Shown here piece by piece: positions 1 through 9,615 of a stretch of DNA of 64,000 nucleotides. The notes beneath the pieces are model-generated. The model had not been told where the DNA came from. It did no database searches and worked only from the letters and a program-made list of their open reading frames with translations. Position 1 is the stretch's first letter. Every line of letters begins with the position of its first letter. The position numbers were made by a program, and so were the translations under genes. This DNA is from Schizochytrium sp. CCTCC M209059 (taxonomy: Eukaryota; Sar; Bigyra; Thraustochytrida; Thraustochytriidae): the NCBI GenBank assembly GCA_000818945.1, contig KN805387.1, positions 321,903-385,902 of the forward strand. Direction: 5' to 3'.

Positions 1-565
1 TCTACTGTTTGGCTCCGTGCTAGAACATCATGTGACTTGAAGGCATCTTTAGAATTTTCATCGCTACGAGCTGCAGAAACAAAGCAGACCGTGACTTTCC
101 GCGAGCCACCAGGCTACATTCATCTGTTTCCCGCCGCAGGCTCACTCGCACGTCGCATCGACCTGTCCTTCAGCCTGCCTGGGACCCGTCTGCGACTAGG
201 CTAGTGCATACCTAACGATGACGGCAGGGCATAGCCGGTGACTAGGGAGAGCCTAAGCCTCGTCACCCTCGTCTTTTGCGCGGTGGGTGGTGGTGGTTGG
301 TGGCCGCCAGATCGAAAAGGTCAACGGCGCCAGTCCCCTGGCGGCACGGCGGCAGGCGTGCGTACGTACGTGCGGGCAGGCAGGCAGGCAGGCGGGGACT
401 TGAGGCGACGGCACGCGCGACGCGGAAAGCGGGCCCCAGACAACCGGTCGGTCGGTCTGTCTTTCTGTTTGCGGCTGTGGCGGCGCAGCGGCAGTCTGTC
501 TTGGTGCACTCTTTTTCTTTTCTTCTCCATTGCAGACCATACCCTTCGATTCCGGACGAGACAAC
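1..565. other. 5' flank of CTP synthase gene
   Basis: No coding region is supported here. Short frames are open on both strands but have no recognisable motif. The stretch from about 350 to 480 is rich in short GC repeats such as GGCAGGCAGGCAGG. A pyrimidine tract at about 510-531 followed by TTGCAG looks like a splice acceptor (separate entry), so part of this stretch is probably 5' UTR and a 5' UTR intron. Confidence 0.5.
510..535 (+). other. Probable 3' splice site of a 5' UTR intron
   Basis: A run of pyrimidines (CTCTTTTTCTTTTCTTCTCC) leads into ATTGCAG ending at 535, about 30 bases before the CTP synthase ATG. This is a textbook polypyrimidine tract plus AG acceptor. The donor is not certain; a GTACGT lies near 363-368. 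The coding frame also runs open through the acceptor, but the residues encoded before the ATG resemble nothing in the family. Confidence 0.5.
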
Positions 566-2470
566 ATGTCGCAACGCAAGGATGCTCACCTCCGGGCGAA
601 CTCGCCTATTAACCTCCGCGCCGAGACGCGTTTCATTTTCGTGACGGGTGGCGTCGTATCCGGCTTGGGCAAGGGAATTACTATCTCGTCCATCGGCAGG
701 CTGCTCAAGGCCAGCGGCGTCTCGGTGACGAGCATCAAGGTGGACCCGTACTTGAACGTGGACGCCGGCACGATGGCGCCCCAGGAGCACGGAGAGACCT
801 TTGTGCTTGATGATGGCGGCGAGACCGACCTCGATCTCGGAAACTATGAGCGCTTCTTGGACGTCATGCTCACCCGCGACCACAACATTACCACGGGCAA
901 GGTGTACCAGTCGGTCATCGAGCGCGAGCGCAAGGGCGACTTTCTGGGTAAGACGGTGCAGGTGGTGCCGCACATCACAAACGAGATCCAGGACTGGATC
1001 GCACGTGTTGCCCAGATCCCCGTTGATGGCACGACGAACCCGCCCGATGTGTGCCTCGTGGAGGTTGGCGGCACCGTCGGTGACATTGAGTCGATGGTCT
1101 TTTTGGAGGCGATTCGCCAATTCCAGTTCCGCGTGGGTCGCGAGCGCTGCTGCCTGGTGCACGTGTCTCTGATTCCCGTTCTCGGTTCCGTTGGCGAGCA
1201 AAAGACCAAGCCCACCCAGCACGGCATCAAGGAGCTCATGTCTCTGGGCCTCAGCCCGGACCTCATCGTCTGCCGCTCGTCCGAGGTCGTCGAGGAGTCG
1301 ACGCGGAAAAAGATTAGCCAGTTCTGCCACGTGGCGCCTTCGTGTGTGATTAGTGTGCACGATGTGAGCAACATTTATCACGTTCCCCTCATCCTCGAGC
1401 AGCAAGGTCTCCACACGATCATTCGCGAATCGCTGGGCCTGGAGAAGATGTCTGAGAAGCTTGATCTCGACACCTGGCGCAAACTGGCGCAAACTGTCGA
1501 CGAGGCCAAGGACGAGGTCGTCATTGCCGTCTGCGGCAAGTACACTAGCTTGCACGACTCGTACCTGAGTGTGCTCAAGGCGCTCAAACACTCGGCCATT
1601 GCTGAGAACAAGGTCCTCATCACGTCTTGGATTGAATCTTCTGACCTTGAGGAGGAGACCAAGGCCGCTGACCCTTCGACCTACGCCGCTGCCTGGGAGA
1701 AGCTGCGCCAAGCCGACGGTATTCTCATTCCTGGCGGTTTCGGCTCGCGCGGTGTAGAGGGCAAGGTCGCCGCCGCCAAGTACGCTCGCGAGGGCTGCGT
1801 GCCTCTTTTGGGTGTCTGCCTGGGCATGCAGGTCATGGTCATTGAGTACGCTCGCAACGTGCTCGGCTGGACCGACGCTGCATCTGCCGAGGGCGACGAG
1901 AACACCTCGCACAAGGTCATTATCAAGATGCTTGAGCACCACCAGGGCCAGATGGGAGGCACCATGCGCCTTGGCAGCCGACGCACGAATCTGCACTCTC
2001 TTCCAGACTCGTGCGAGCAGGCCAAGTCTGTTGCCAGCGCCATTTACGAGGGCGCGTCGCACGTTCTCGAACGTCACCGCCACAGATACGAGGTAAACCC
2101 CTCATACATTGCGGACCTCGAGAAGGGCGGTCTGTACTTTACCGGCAAGGACGAGGCCAACGAGCGCATGGAAATGACCGAGCTTCCGCGCAAGGTGCAT
2201 CCCTTTTACTTTGGTGTGCAGTTTCACCCGGAGCTCAAGTCTCGCCCGCTCCGCCCCTCTCCCCCTTTCCATGGCTTTCTCTTGGCTGCCTGCAAGTCTT
2301 TCACATCGCACTATGGTGTCCCCGAGTCGACGGCCACTCCTATTGTGGCGCCACTTCCCACGCCGCGCAGCGTCAAGCGCAAGGACTCTGTCAGCGAGTT
2401 CCGCGACACCTCTGGAGCGCCAGGCGTTGCCAAGATGAAGCGTCCTCGTGTCATTTCTGACAGCAACTAG
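566..2470 (+). CDS. CTP synthase
   Basis: CTP synthase (EC 6.3.4.2) makes CTP from UTP, ATP and glutamine in the cytosol, the last step of de novo pyrimidine nucleotide synthesis. The protein is 634 residues. The N-terminal synthetase domain starts with VTGGVVSGLGKG (about residues 25-36) and keeps the KVDPYLNVDAGTM and GGTVGDIE signatures. The C-terminal class I glutaminase domain has the nucleophile Cys418 in LGVCLGMQ and the VQFHPE triad segment. The tail after about residue 590 is extended and basic/Ser-rich (KRKDSVSEF, KMKRPR), longer than in bacteria and typical of eukaryotic regulatory tails, where phosphorylation is known in yeast and animals. The ATG at 566 is chosen because it follows a likely splice acceptor and leaves only about 20 residues before the conserved domain. 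Intact. Confidence 0.97.
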   Translation: MSQRKDAHLRANSPINLRAETRFIFVTGGVVSGLGKGITISSIGRLLKASGVSVTSIKVDPYLNVDAGTMAPQEHGETFVLDDGGETDLDLGNYERFLDVMLTRDHNITTGKVYQSVIERERKGDFLGKTVQVVPHITNEIQDWIARVAQIPVDGTTNPPDVCLVEVGGTVGDIESMVFLEAIRQFQFRVGRERCCLVHVSLIPVLGSVGEQKTKPTQHGIKELMSLGLSPDLIVCRSSEVVEESTRKKISQFCHVAPSCVISVHDVSNIYHVPLILEQQGLHTIIRESLGLEKMSEKLDLDTWRKLAQTVDEAKDEVVIAVCGKYTSLHDSYLSVLKALKHSAIAENKVLITSWIESSDLEEETKAADPSTYAAAWEKLRQADGILIPGGFGSRGVEGKVAAAKYAREGCVPLLGVCLGMQVMVIEYARNVLGWTDAASAEGDENTSHKVIIKMLEHHQGQMGGTMRLGSRRTNLHSLPDSCEQAKSVASAIYEGASHVLERHRHRYEVNPSYIADLEKGGLYFTGKDEANERMEMTELPRKVHPFYFGVQFHPELKSRPLRPSPPFHGFLLAACKSFTSHYGVPESTATPIVAPLPTPRSVKRKDSVSEFRDTSGAPGVAKMKRPRVISDSN

Positions 2471-2509
2471 GTTTACTCCTGGGCCAATGGATCGGCGCAC
2501 GTAATTTGC

Positions 2510-2599
<90 letters not shown>
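2510..2599. repeat. (TGCT)n microsatellite, about 22 copies
   Basis: An essentially perfect tetranucleotide array starting about 40 bases after the CTP synthase stop codon. The same unit forms arrays at 4757-4797 and 23904-23943, and shorter mixed GCAA/GCAG versions occur in the intron at 17862-18022. Confidence 0.9.
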
Positions 2600-2601
<2 letters not shown>

Positions 2602-2646
2602 CAATTTGCTTACCAATTTGCTTACCAATTTGCTTACCAATTTGCT
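2596..2646. repeat. 12-bp tandem repeat, 4 copies
   Basis: TTGCTTACCAAT is repeated four times directly against the end of the TGCT array. The unit contains TTGCT, so it probably arose from the microsatellite by a point change followed by slippage. Confidence 0.85.
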
Positions 2647-2965
2647 CAAGTGCCGGAAAATAATCACACCTAATACATACAACACACCATACGTAGGATC
2701 GACTTCATTGCATTCCTTGATCTCGTCTTATTTTCATTTAGCATCGTGAAGGTGAACATGCTCGGTTGCTCTGTCCAGCAACCGCCGGGCAACGAGCGCA
2801 TTTCGCCCTCATCTTTGACTGTGAGTCTCTTGCTGGCACCAAATAAACTCCAACGAACCAAGCGTTTACTTACTCCGTAGGATCGAGCGACTTGGCCTCG
2901 GCTCATATTTTTTCTTTGGCAACGGAAAGACGACAATGTCCTGCGACTTTGCCGACGACTCGGTC

Positions 2966-3008
2966 CGCGCAGCGCAGCGCAGCGCAGCGCAGCGCAGCGC
3001 AGCGCAGC
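2966..3008. repeat. (CGCAG)n pentanucleotide array
   Basis: About eight copies of CGCAG in the region upstream of Rpt4. It is open on both strands but is not in a supported gene. Confidence 0.85.
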
Positions 3009-3459
3009 AAACTTTAGCCCTTGTGCCTATACGTACTACAGCAGAGGTAAACAAACCCCAAATTGGGTTGTCCTCTTTTAGGCCTCCTCCTCGTGTTTCC
3101 ACTATCAGTAAGCAGGGACCTCGTAGATCGATCGATTGATCCCCTGCCTGCCTGCCTTCATTCAACGGCGAGCATATCCCGAGCGAGGACGAGCGGGCGA
3201 GCGAGCGAGCGCGCGATCGATCGATCGATCAGTCGGCCGGGCGAGCGTGCGTGCGTGCACGGGAGCGGCCAGACGCGCGCGGAGAGTCCGTCGGCGCGGC
3301 TTGGCGCGGCCCCGGGCCCGGCGGAGCTGCGCGAGGCGGCTTGGCGAGGCTTGCTCGATCTAGGGCGGCCTTCGCTGGAGTTCGTCGGGAACAGAGACCG
3401 CAGGGAGCGCTTGTGCGGGTTCGCGCGGGCGGCGCGCGCGCGCGCGGAGGAGGGGAAAG

Positions 3460-4638
3460 ATGGTGTCGGCGGAGCAGGAGCGCAATGAGGTGCTCGACGA
3501 GTACCGGCGCGTGCTGATGAGCCACCGTGAGATGGAGTCGCGCGTGAAGGCGATGCGCGCCAAAATGAAGGAGCTCTCTAAGGACTACGAGAAGACCGAG
3601 GACGACCTCAAGGCGCTGCAGAGCGTGGGACAGATCATTGGCGAGGTCCTCAAAGAGCTCGGCGAGGAACGCTACATCGTCAAGGCCTCGAGCGGGCCTC
3701 GCTACGTCGTGGGCGTGCGCAAGAAGGTAGACAAGGCCAAGCTGGTCTCCGGCACCCGGGTCTCCCTGGACATGACGACCTTGACGATCATGCGGGCTCT
3801 GCCGCGTGAGGTCGACCCAGGCGTGTACACAATGATCGCAGACGAGCCAGGGTCCATTTCGTATACCGAGGTGGGTGGGCTCAACGAGGAGATCCGCAAG
3901 ATGCGCGAGACCATCGAGCTGCCGCTGACGAACCCGGAGCTCTTTTTCCGCGTTGGCATCAAGCCGCCAAAAGGTGTTCTCCTCTACGGACCTCCCGGCA
4001 CTGGCAAGACGCTGCTGGCACGTGCGCTCGCCTGCAACTTGCAGGCCACTTTCATTTCGTGCGTGGCCAGTGGCGTTGTTGACAAGTACATTGGCGAGAG
4101 TGCGCGTCTAATCCGCGAAATGTTCAACTACGCGCGTGACCACGAGCCTAGCGTCATGTTTTTTGACGAGATTGATGCCATTGGAGGCCGTCGTTTCTCT
4201 GAGGGTACCTCGGCTGATCGCGAGATTCAACGGACGCTCATGGAGCTCCTCAACCAGCTCGATGGCTTTGATTCCCTCGGCAAGGTTAAGGTCGTCATGG
4301 CGACCAACCGTCCGGACATTCTCGATCCTGCATTACTGCGCCCTGGCCGCCTTGATCGCAAGATTGAGATCCCTCTCCCCAACGAGGCCTCGCGCATTGA
4401 GATCCTCAAAATCCACTCGAGCAAGGTCGCTAAGCGCGGCGAGATCGACTACGAGTCTGTCGTCAAGATCGCCGACGGTTTTAACGGCGCCGATTTGCGC
4501 AACGTCGTCACCGAGGCCGGCCTTTTCGCCATTCGTGACGACCGCTCCTACATCGTCGAGACGGACTTCATGAAGGCCGTGCGCAAGATGGCTGAGCTCA
4601 AGAAGCTCGAGACCAAGCTCGACTATAGCAAAGTATAA
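3460..4638 (+). CDS. RPT4: 26S proteasome regulatory subunit Rpt4 (PSMC6, S10B)
   Basis: One of the six AAA+ ATPases of the 19S base that unfold ubiquitinated substrates and feed them into the 20S core. The protein is 392 residues, close to the usual 389. An N-terminal coiled coil (residues about 1-60) is followed by the OB-fold region and the AAA domain, with GPPGTGKT Walker A, FFDEIDA Walker B, a GGRRFSEG loop, and MATNRPD...RPGRLDRK for sensor 1 and the arginine fingers. It ends in LDYSKV, close to the Rpt4 tail. It lacks a C-terminal HbYX motif, as expected for Rpt4 rather than Rpt2, Rpt3 or Rpt5. Upstream frames exist, but the ATG at 3460 matches the family N-terminus. Intact. Confidence 0.96.
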   Translation: MVSAEQERNEVLDEYRRVLMSHREMESRVKAMRAKMKELSKDYEKTEDDLKALQSVGQIIGEVLKELGEERYIVKASSGPRYVVGVRKKVDKAKLVSGTRVSLDMTTLTIMRALPREVDPGVYTMIADEPGSISYTEVGGLNEEIRKMRETIELPLTNPELFFRVGIKPPKGVLLYGPPGTGKTLLARALACNLQATFISCVASGVVDKYIGESARLIREMFNYARDHEPSVMFFDEIDAIGGRRFSEGTSADREIQRTLMELLNQLDGFDSLGKVKVVMATNRPDILDPALLRPGRLDRKIEIPLPNEASRIEILKIHSSKVAKRGEIDYESVVKIADGFNGADLRNVVTEAGLFAIRDDRSYIVETDFMKAVRKMAELKKLETKLDYSKV

Positions 4639-4758
4639 AAAGATGAACTCAGAAAACAAACAAGCAAACATACCATCTAACAAAGACAATCTCGCCCATT
4701 CAGCCCACTCTCCCCCCCCTCCCCTCCCATTCAGCCCCCTCACATTTCCTCCTTGTTC

Positions 4759-4796
<38 letters not shown>

Positions 4797-4945
4797 GGGC
4801 CCCATCTATGCTGTGCTAGTAAAACTACGCCGCCGCGGCTGCTGCAACGTTTGTGGATCGCTCTTGCGGTGGCTTGCGAGTCATGATGCTTTCATGCCTA
4901 TCCTCTTCCCACGTCTACGCACGCGTCGGGAAAAACCCCACCCCC
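4639..4945. other. Intergenic: Rpt4 to assembly gap
   Basis: Rpt4 3' flank. It contains a C-rich tract at about 4710-4735 and a (TTGC)n array at 4757-4797. Open frames run into the gap from about 4753 and 4853, but they encode repeat or featureless sequence and are not supported as exons. Confidence 0.5.
4757..4797. repeat. (TTGC)n microsatellite, about 9 copies
   Basis: Perfect tetranucleotide array about 120 bases after the Rpt4 stop. It is the same unit as the arrays at 2510-2599 and 23904-23943. Confidence 0.9.
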
Positions 4946-5103
4946 NNNNNNNNNNNNNNNNNNNNNNNNNNNNNNNNNNNNNNNNNNNNNNNNNNNNNNN
5001 NNNNNNNNNNNNNNNNNNNNNNNNNNNNNNNNNNNNNNNNNNNNNNNNNNNNNNNNNNNNNNNNNNNNNNNNNNNNNNNNNNNNNNNNNNNNNNNNNNNN
5101 NNN
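4946..5103. other. Assembly gap (158 N)
   Basis: A run of undetermined bases. It is flanked by a C-rich stretch on the left and a GC-rich stretch on the right. The first exon or start codon of the next gene may lie inside it, and the true gap length is unknown. Confidence 0.99.
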
Positions 5104-7099
5104 GCGGGCCGCGCTCGGCGCCGCCAGGGTCGGCGACAAGCGACGGCGGCTGGGCGAGCTCGGCGACGGTCACGGGCGCGTCCCGCGCGGGGTCCACAGG
5201 GGCTTGCGCGCCGAGGAGGTCGAGGAGGACGAGGACCACCTTTTGCTGGGCGGGGCGAGCCCGCGCGATCTCGCAGACCCCGAGGATAATCTTCTCGAGG
5301 AGGAGCGCATGCACCTGGACGACCACGACGAAGATGACAATAGTGACGATAATAATGATGACACCGTCATCCACCACCGACATCTCATGCATGATGCACG
5401 CGGTCATCATCATCCTCACCATGATGAAGGGCGTCACTCCCCGCGACACCCAGACGATGTGGTGCACCGGATCAGGCAGAGGTCTCACGACGTACGACGT
5501 TCTCGTGACGAAAAGATGAATCGCAGCGGGAGCGCGCTCGATCCTCGAGATAGAGCCATGGCTCATCATCATCACCAGCATCAGCATCAGCATCAGCATC
5601 AGATCCAGTCGCACCAGCACCAGCATCAACATCAGATCCAGTCGCATCAACATGAACATCAGCATCGGCTTCCGCTCCAACATCATCAACATGCGCACCA
5701 GCAGCATCACCAGCTTCCCCACCAGCATCATCAGCAACAACATTCACACCAGCAGCATCACCAATACGGCGACCAGGACCGTGTCCAGGATGATGAAGAT
5801 GAAGATGATGGTGAAGATGACGACGACAATGCGAACGACTCTGTCGAGATACATGGACAACATCTTGCTGATGACCCCGGGCGAGGGCCGGCTGGTCACA
5901 GCGGTAACGTGAACGGCCATCCTGCAGATGAGGATGAGGCGGCAGCTGCCGAGGCCGAAGCAGAGCACGAAGCAGCCGCTGCCGCGGCAACGGCGGTTCA
6001 CCACTCGGTCAATGCATCGCATGATCATCGGGTTCCTGCTCATATGGCAGACCTCGACCTCCCGGACGGCGCCGCAGTCGCAGCCGCCCATGCCGCGCGA
6101 GAGCATGAAATGCTTAACGCCCGACTGCTCGATTCTTCGCGCGTGCGCTCTCGCAAGAGAGTGTGCCAATATATATACTGCACACGAATCGCGCGAGGTG
6201 CAAGTCAACTATGCATCAAGCATGGAGGCGGACGGCGATGCCAATTCGAAGGCTGCGATCGCGGCGCCGAATCCGGTATGCCACAGTTTTGTAAAGCTCA
6301 TGGCGGCGGGAGGCGCTGCGAGATCGACGACTGCGACAAGGCGGCGCGTGGAGGATCTAAAGTTTGCATCATCCATGGCGGCGGGAGAAGGTGCACTGTC
6401 GACGGCTGCACGCATGCTGCCGTGGGTCGAACCAAACATTGCATCGCTCACGGAGGAGGGAAGCGCTGCCAGTACCCCGACGGCTGCAATAAGGCCGCGC
6501 AAACGCCTGGCAATATGTGCAAAGCCCATGGAGGAGGTCGCCGCTGCCAGCATCCTGGCTGCATTCGTAGCGCCGAGGGCGGAACTGCGGCAGGAAGCCA
6601 CCATCTTTGCAAAGCGCATGGCGGAGGTCGACGCTGCAGTATCGAGGGCTGCAATCGCTCTGCGCCTGGGAGCAAGGCCTTTTGCCGCCAACATGGTGGC
6701 GGGAAAACCTGCATCGTTCCAGGGTGCAACAAGGCGTCTCGTGGTCATTCCGAACATTGCATTGCTCATGGAGGCGGAAAGCGTTGCCATCACATGAATT
6801 GCACCAAGGCTGCAGTCTCTCCGACTGATTTTTGTGTGGCCCATGGAGGCGGGAGGCGGTGTCAAATCAGAAATTGTACCAAGGCGGCGCGGGGTGGCTC
6901 TGATCTTTGCCGGAGTCATAGTATCCGGCCTCGTTCTGCGACCGATTCCGATCGTGATTTTAGTGACCTTGTCCCTCATCTTGACCTTGGCCATGCAACG
7001 CAGCCTCCTTCGCATTTGCTACATGATAATCATGGATTGCAAGTTGTCGACCATCATGACATTGGAGGCCCCGGCGCAGATCCCTTAGCTCTGGGCTAG
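5104..7099 (+). CDS. Tandem Cys/His zinc-knuckle protein ('WRKY19-like'), 5' end uncertain
   Basis: The C-terminal half, from about 6160, holds ten units of the form C-x4/5-C-x(n)-C-x3-H followed by GGG(R/K)xC, for example RCQFEGC...FCKAHGGG. Such arrays are common in oomycetes and thraustochytrids and are often auto-annotated as WRKY transcription factor 19, though no WRKYGQK domain is present. A zinc-binding, possibly nucleic-acid-binding role is inferred only. Before the array come an Asp/His-rich stretch, a His/Gln run built on CAT/CAG codons (about 5560-5765), an acidic DDEDEDDGEDDDD stretch and an Ala/Glu-rich segment. The frame is open from the assembly gap to the stop at 7099, so the start is unknown. 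In-frame ATGs after the gap lie near 5308, 5389, 5516 and 5560, and a short form starting near the MADLDLP segment (about 6043) is possible. The neighbour at 7670 is a second member of the family. Confidence 0.8.
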
Positions 7100-7669
7100 G
7101 CTAAACAAACACCTTTGAAAAGAGTAGTATACCAAGGGCTTAGGCTCCGCCCGGTCCATAATATGAGTATCTTATTGACAGTGAGTATCAATCATTCCAA
7201 TCTATCGTATTGTCTTGGCAGCAGTCCCTAACTAGCCCTGGAAGTTTTAGCGGTAAAGGGGCGACTCATGTCAACTCGGGAACCTTAGTCTGGGCCTGCA
7301 TTATTCCCTCCCTCCCTGATTAGACCTGGCCCTCCTACGACTTTACCTTGCGTTACGACTGCACTTGCACCTGACTTCCTCTCCCGATGAAAATCAATTT
7401 TGTAAAGAAAAAAATATTGAAAATTGAAAGAAATGAAGTGAAATAAATAAAAGAAAGAAGGGAAGCCGCGGCGTGCACGCGTTGTAGCGAGTTCGCTGCG
7501 TGCGCCACTTTGCGGCGACCATGCAAAGACCAAATCAGGAGATGCGCGCACGGCGCGGTACGTGCTTGGAGAGCTGTATAGGGGGGAGAGGAGCATAAGG
7601 TCGCGGAGAATACCTAGTTCGCAAAAGCTAGCGACATAGAAAAATAAAAAACAGGCACGCCGCGGCGCC
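7100..7669. other. Intergenic between the two zinc-knuckle genes
   Basis: No gene is supported. The stretch from about 7380 to 7455 is A-rich, unlike the GC-rich surroundings. The promoter of the second zinc-knuckle gene is presumably here. Confidence 0.5.
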
Positions 7670-8950
7670 ATGGCGGACAACGCGTTGGCAAGCAGCCAAA
7701 GCGTACAAAGCGCACCACTTTCAAGAAGAGATATAGAACACACGGCTGAAGAGCATCAGGTTGGGTCGAAAAGACCCCGAGATGCTCTCGATGATATCCT
7801 TTTACAAGGCCAAGACTTTATTTTTGGACGTTCTACACACGAAAGTCGCCCTGACGGCAGCATTCTTGATTTAGAAGACTCGTTCAAGACAAGTAACGCA
7901 CATGAAGAGCACGACAACTTTGCGAGCAAGATTAGCAGCACACAGGAGGAGGATGACTTTGCTAGCGCGTCTGCACCTGATCATGATCTCGATCTAGTAG
8001 GAGCATTTCAGGTTGATCAGAGTGCGCTAGCAGGCCGTGAACAAGACATGGTATCAACAAGGAATCGTAGGGCGCGGCGGCGATGTATTTTCCCAAGTGG
8101 ATGCTCTTCACAGGCCCGTGATTGTCGCACAATGTTATGCTTCGCTCACGGTGGCGGGCGCACGTGTGCTGTTGAGGGCTGTTCGCGCCAGGCAGTGCGC
8201 GCAAGGCCCTCTGCGACCCGTCCTGGGCTGTGCAAAAGGCACGGCGGCGGGCACAGATGCGTGGTCGAGGGCTGCACGACGGCCGCGCGGGCAGGCACAC
8301 AATATTGTCGGAAACACCAAAAGGAGCAGCCAGAGATTTACTCCGGTCTACCAGAGCAGCGGCCAACCTGCTCAGACGAAAGTGGATGCTCGAAATTTTC
8401 GCAGCATGGAACACCCTTTTGTATTGGACACTTTCGCTTTGTACCTTGCGTCGAGAACCTCTGCACGGAACGCGCTCCAATGCGCAGCGATGGAAATCAC
8501 CGTTGCCATTTGCACGGAGGCGCCTACCCGCGCTCTCAGCAGTCTTGGGCTGCAAGCCAGCGTAAGATGTTGGCGTGGCGAGCTCGTTCATCATCAAAAC
8601 AAGGCAAAGAGCAGTCCAGGGACTTGCCTCCTGCCACGATTCCCCTATCTTCTTCGTTTCCTTCGTCACAATCTTCGTCATCATCAACGTCCAAACGCAG
8701 GAGACTCTGTGGCGCCAAAGATTGCACACGGCAGGCTCGGGATAAGGCTTCCATGCGATGCATTCGTCATGGTGGCGGTAAACGATGCCAGGAACGCGGG
8801 TGCCCAAATTCCGCTCTGGGTGGCTTCAATAAATGTGCGGCACATGGCGCTGGAAAACGCTGTGCAGCACCAAATTGCAGCAAACTTTCGCGTCCTTCTG
8901 CCTCCTTTTGCGCTTTGCATCTTTCGGTGAAACCTAGCATAGACCTGTGA
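7670..8950 (+). CDS. Zinc-knuckle protein, second copy ('WRKY19-like')
   Basis: 426 residues. The first 130 are acidic and contain a short basic SKRPRDALDD segment. Then follow eight C-x4/5-C...C-x3-H units in two groups: five between about residues 137 and 290, and three near the C-terminus (about 345-420), separated by a Ser-rich linker (SSSFPSSQSSSSS) ending in KRRR. Only some units keep the full HGGG motif; others are HQKE, HFRF or HGAG, so this copy is more diverged than the neighbour at 5104-7099. A zinc-binding regulatory or nucleic-acid-binding protein is inferred; the target is unknown. Same strand and adjacent position suggest an old tandem duplication. Start chosen at the ATG in CGCCATGG. 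Confidence 0.8.
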   Translation: MADNALASSQSVQSAPLSRRDIEHTAEEHQVGSKRPRDALDDILLQGQDFIFGRSTHESRPDGSILDLEDSFKTSNAHEEHDNFASKISSTQEEDDFASASAPDHDLDLVGAFQVDQSALAGREQDMVSTRNRRARRRCIFPSGCSSQARDCRTMLCFAHGGGRTCAVEGCSRQAVRARPSATRPGLCKRHGGGHRCVVEGCTTAARAGTQYCRKHQKEQPEIYSGLPEQRPTCSDESGCSKFSQHGTPFCIGHFRFVPCVENLCTERAPMRSDGNHRCHLHGGAYPRSQQSWAASQRKMLAWRARSSSKQGKEQSRDLPPATIPLSSSFPSSQSSSSSTSKRRRLCGAKDCTRQARDKASMRCIRHGGGKRCQERGCPNSALGGFNKCAAHGAGKRCAAPNCSKLSRPSASFCALHLSVKPSIDL

Positions 8951-9615
8951 CTGCATCAGCCCAGCTCTCGAACACCAACACTCTCGCAGATGCCTAACTT
9001 TCTGGACCAACTGGCCCAAAGCGCTAGCAGTGCAGCATACTAGCCGAGTTCTAGCCTACTCTTGATTCCCGGATAGCTGGACCACGGCCCGCGCCGGGTC
9101 CAGGCCGCGCCGCATAATGATTATAAGGCCCCTTTCATGTTCAATCGAATGTTGCAGCGCGAACTGACAGTGAGACAGTGAGCGCAGCGTCCTGAGACTG
9201 ACATATGAGCCTAAGACTGAGCTTGGCTCAGCTGAGCTAGACTAACCAGACTGACAGTGAGCCTGACATGTGAGTCTGAGCTGAGCCAGCACTGCACCAT
9301 AGGTCAACGGCTCTCTTTTTGCTTCAAGCACACATGTGCAACAAAGCGCCGCGCAGGCTAAGCGCTCCCGCGCTCGCTCGCTCGCTCACTCAGCGTAAGC
9401 AAGCCGGCAGGCAGGCAGGGGCGGTCGGGCGGGTGGGCAGGCAGGTAGGTGGAATCTGCCGCGAACGCTCAACGCAGCTGCGCCACCCCTGAACGGGAAA
9501 CGTTGCGTTCGTTGTACAAGGTGTGAACCTCGCATCGCCTCGTCCGTCATCAGAAGCAGCTGCTCTCACTTTCCCTGCGCGTGTACGCCACCTCGAGACC
9601 GCCGCGAGAGACATC
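8951..9615. other. Intergenic upstream of CFAP61, with imperfect CTGACAGTGAG repeats
   Basis: No gene is supported. Around 9160-9290 variants of CTGACAGTGAG, GAGACTGA and TGAGCTGAG recur in both orientations. Around 9368-9390 is a GCTC run and around 9405-9450 a GGCAGG-rich run. The frame of the downstream gene is open from 9523, but the 31 residues encoded before 9616 look like noise. Confidence 0.5.

Larger units (their letters stand above)
2471..3459. other. Intergenic: CTP synthase to Rpt4
   Basis: No gene is supported. The stretch begins with a long TGCT tetranucleotide array and a 12-bp repeat (separate entries) and includes a CGCAG pentamer array at about 2966-3008. From about 3130 to 3440 it is very GC-rich, with GATC and GAGC runs such as CGATCGATCGATCGATCA; this is presumably promoter and 5' UTR of the proteasome gene. 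Confidence 0.5.

Noticed and set aside
263..2083. 606-residue minus-strand frame opposite CTP synthase
   Set aside because: It is the antisense of a clearly conserved gene. Long antisense frames follow from GC-rich third codon positions, and it has no motif of its own.
4898..5743. Minus-strand hydrophobic frame (Met/Val/Ile/Leu-rich) resembling a membrane protein
   Set aside because: It uses the same codon boundaries as the plus frame, so CAT/CAC/GAC/GAT codons simply read as Met/Val/Ile in reverse. The plus frame is continuous with ten zinc-knuckle units. Kept only as an uncertainty in the findings.
5104..8950. WRKY transcription factor identity for the two zinc-knuckle genes
   Set aside because: No WRKYGQK sequence or WRKY zinc finger is present; only the HGGG-type Cys/His array is shared with proteins carrying that label.
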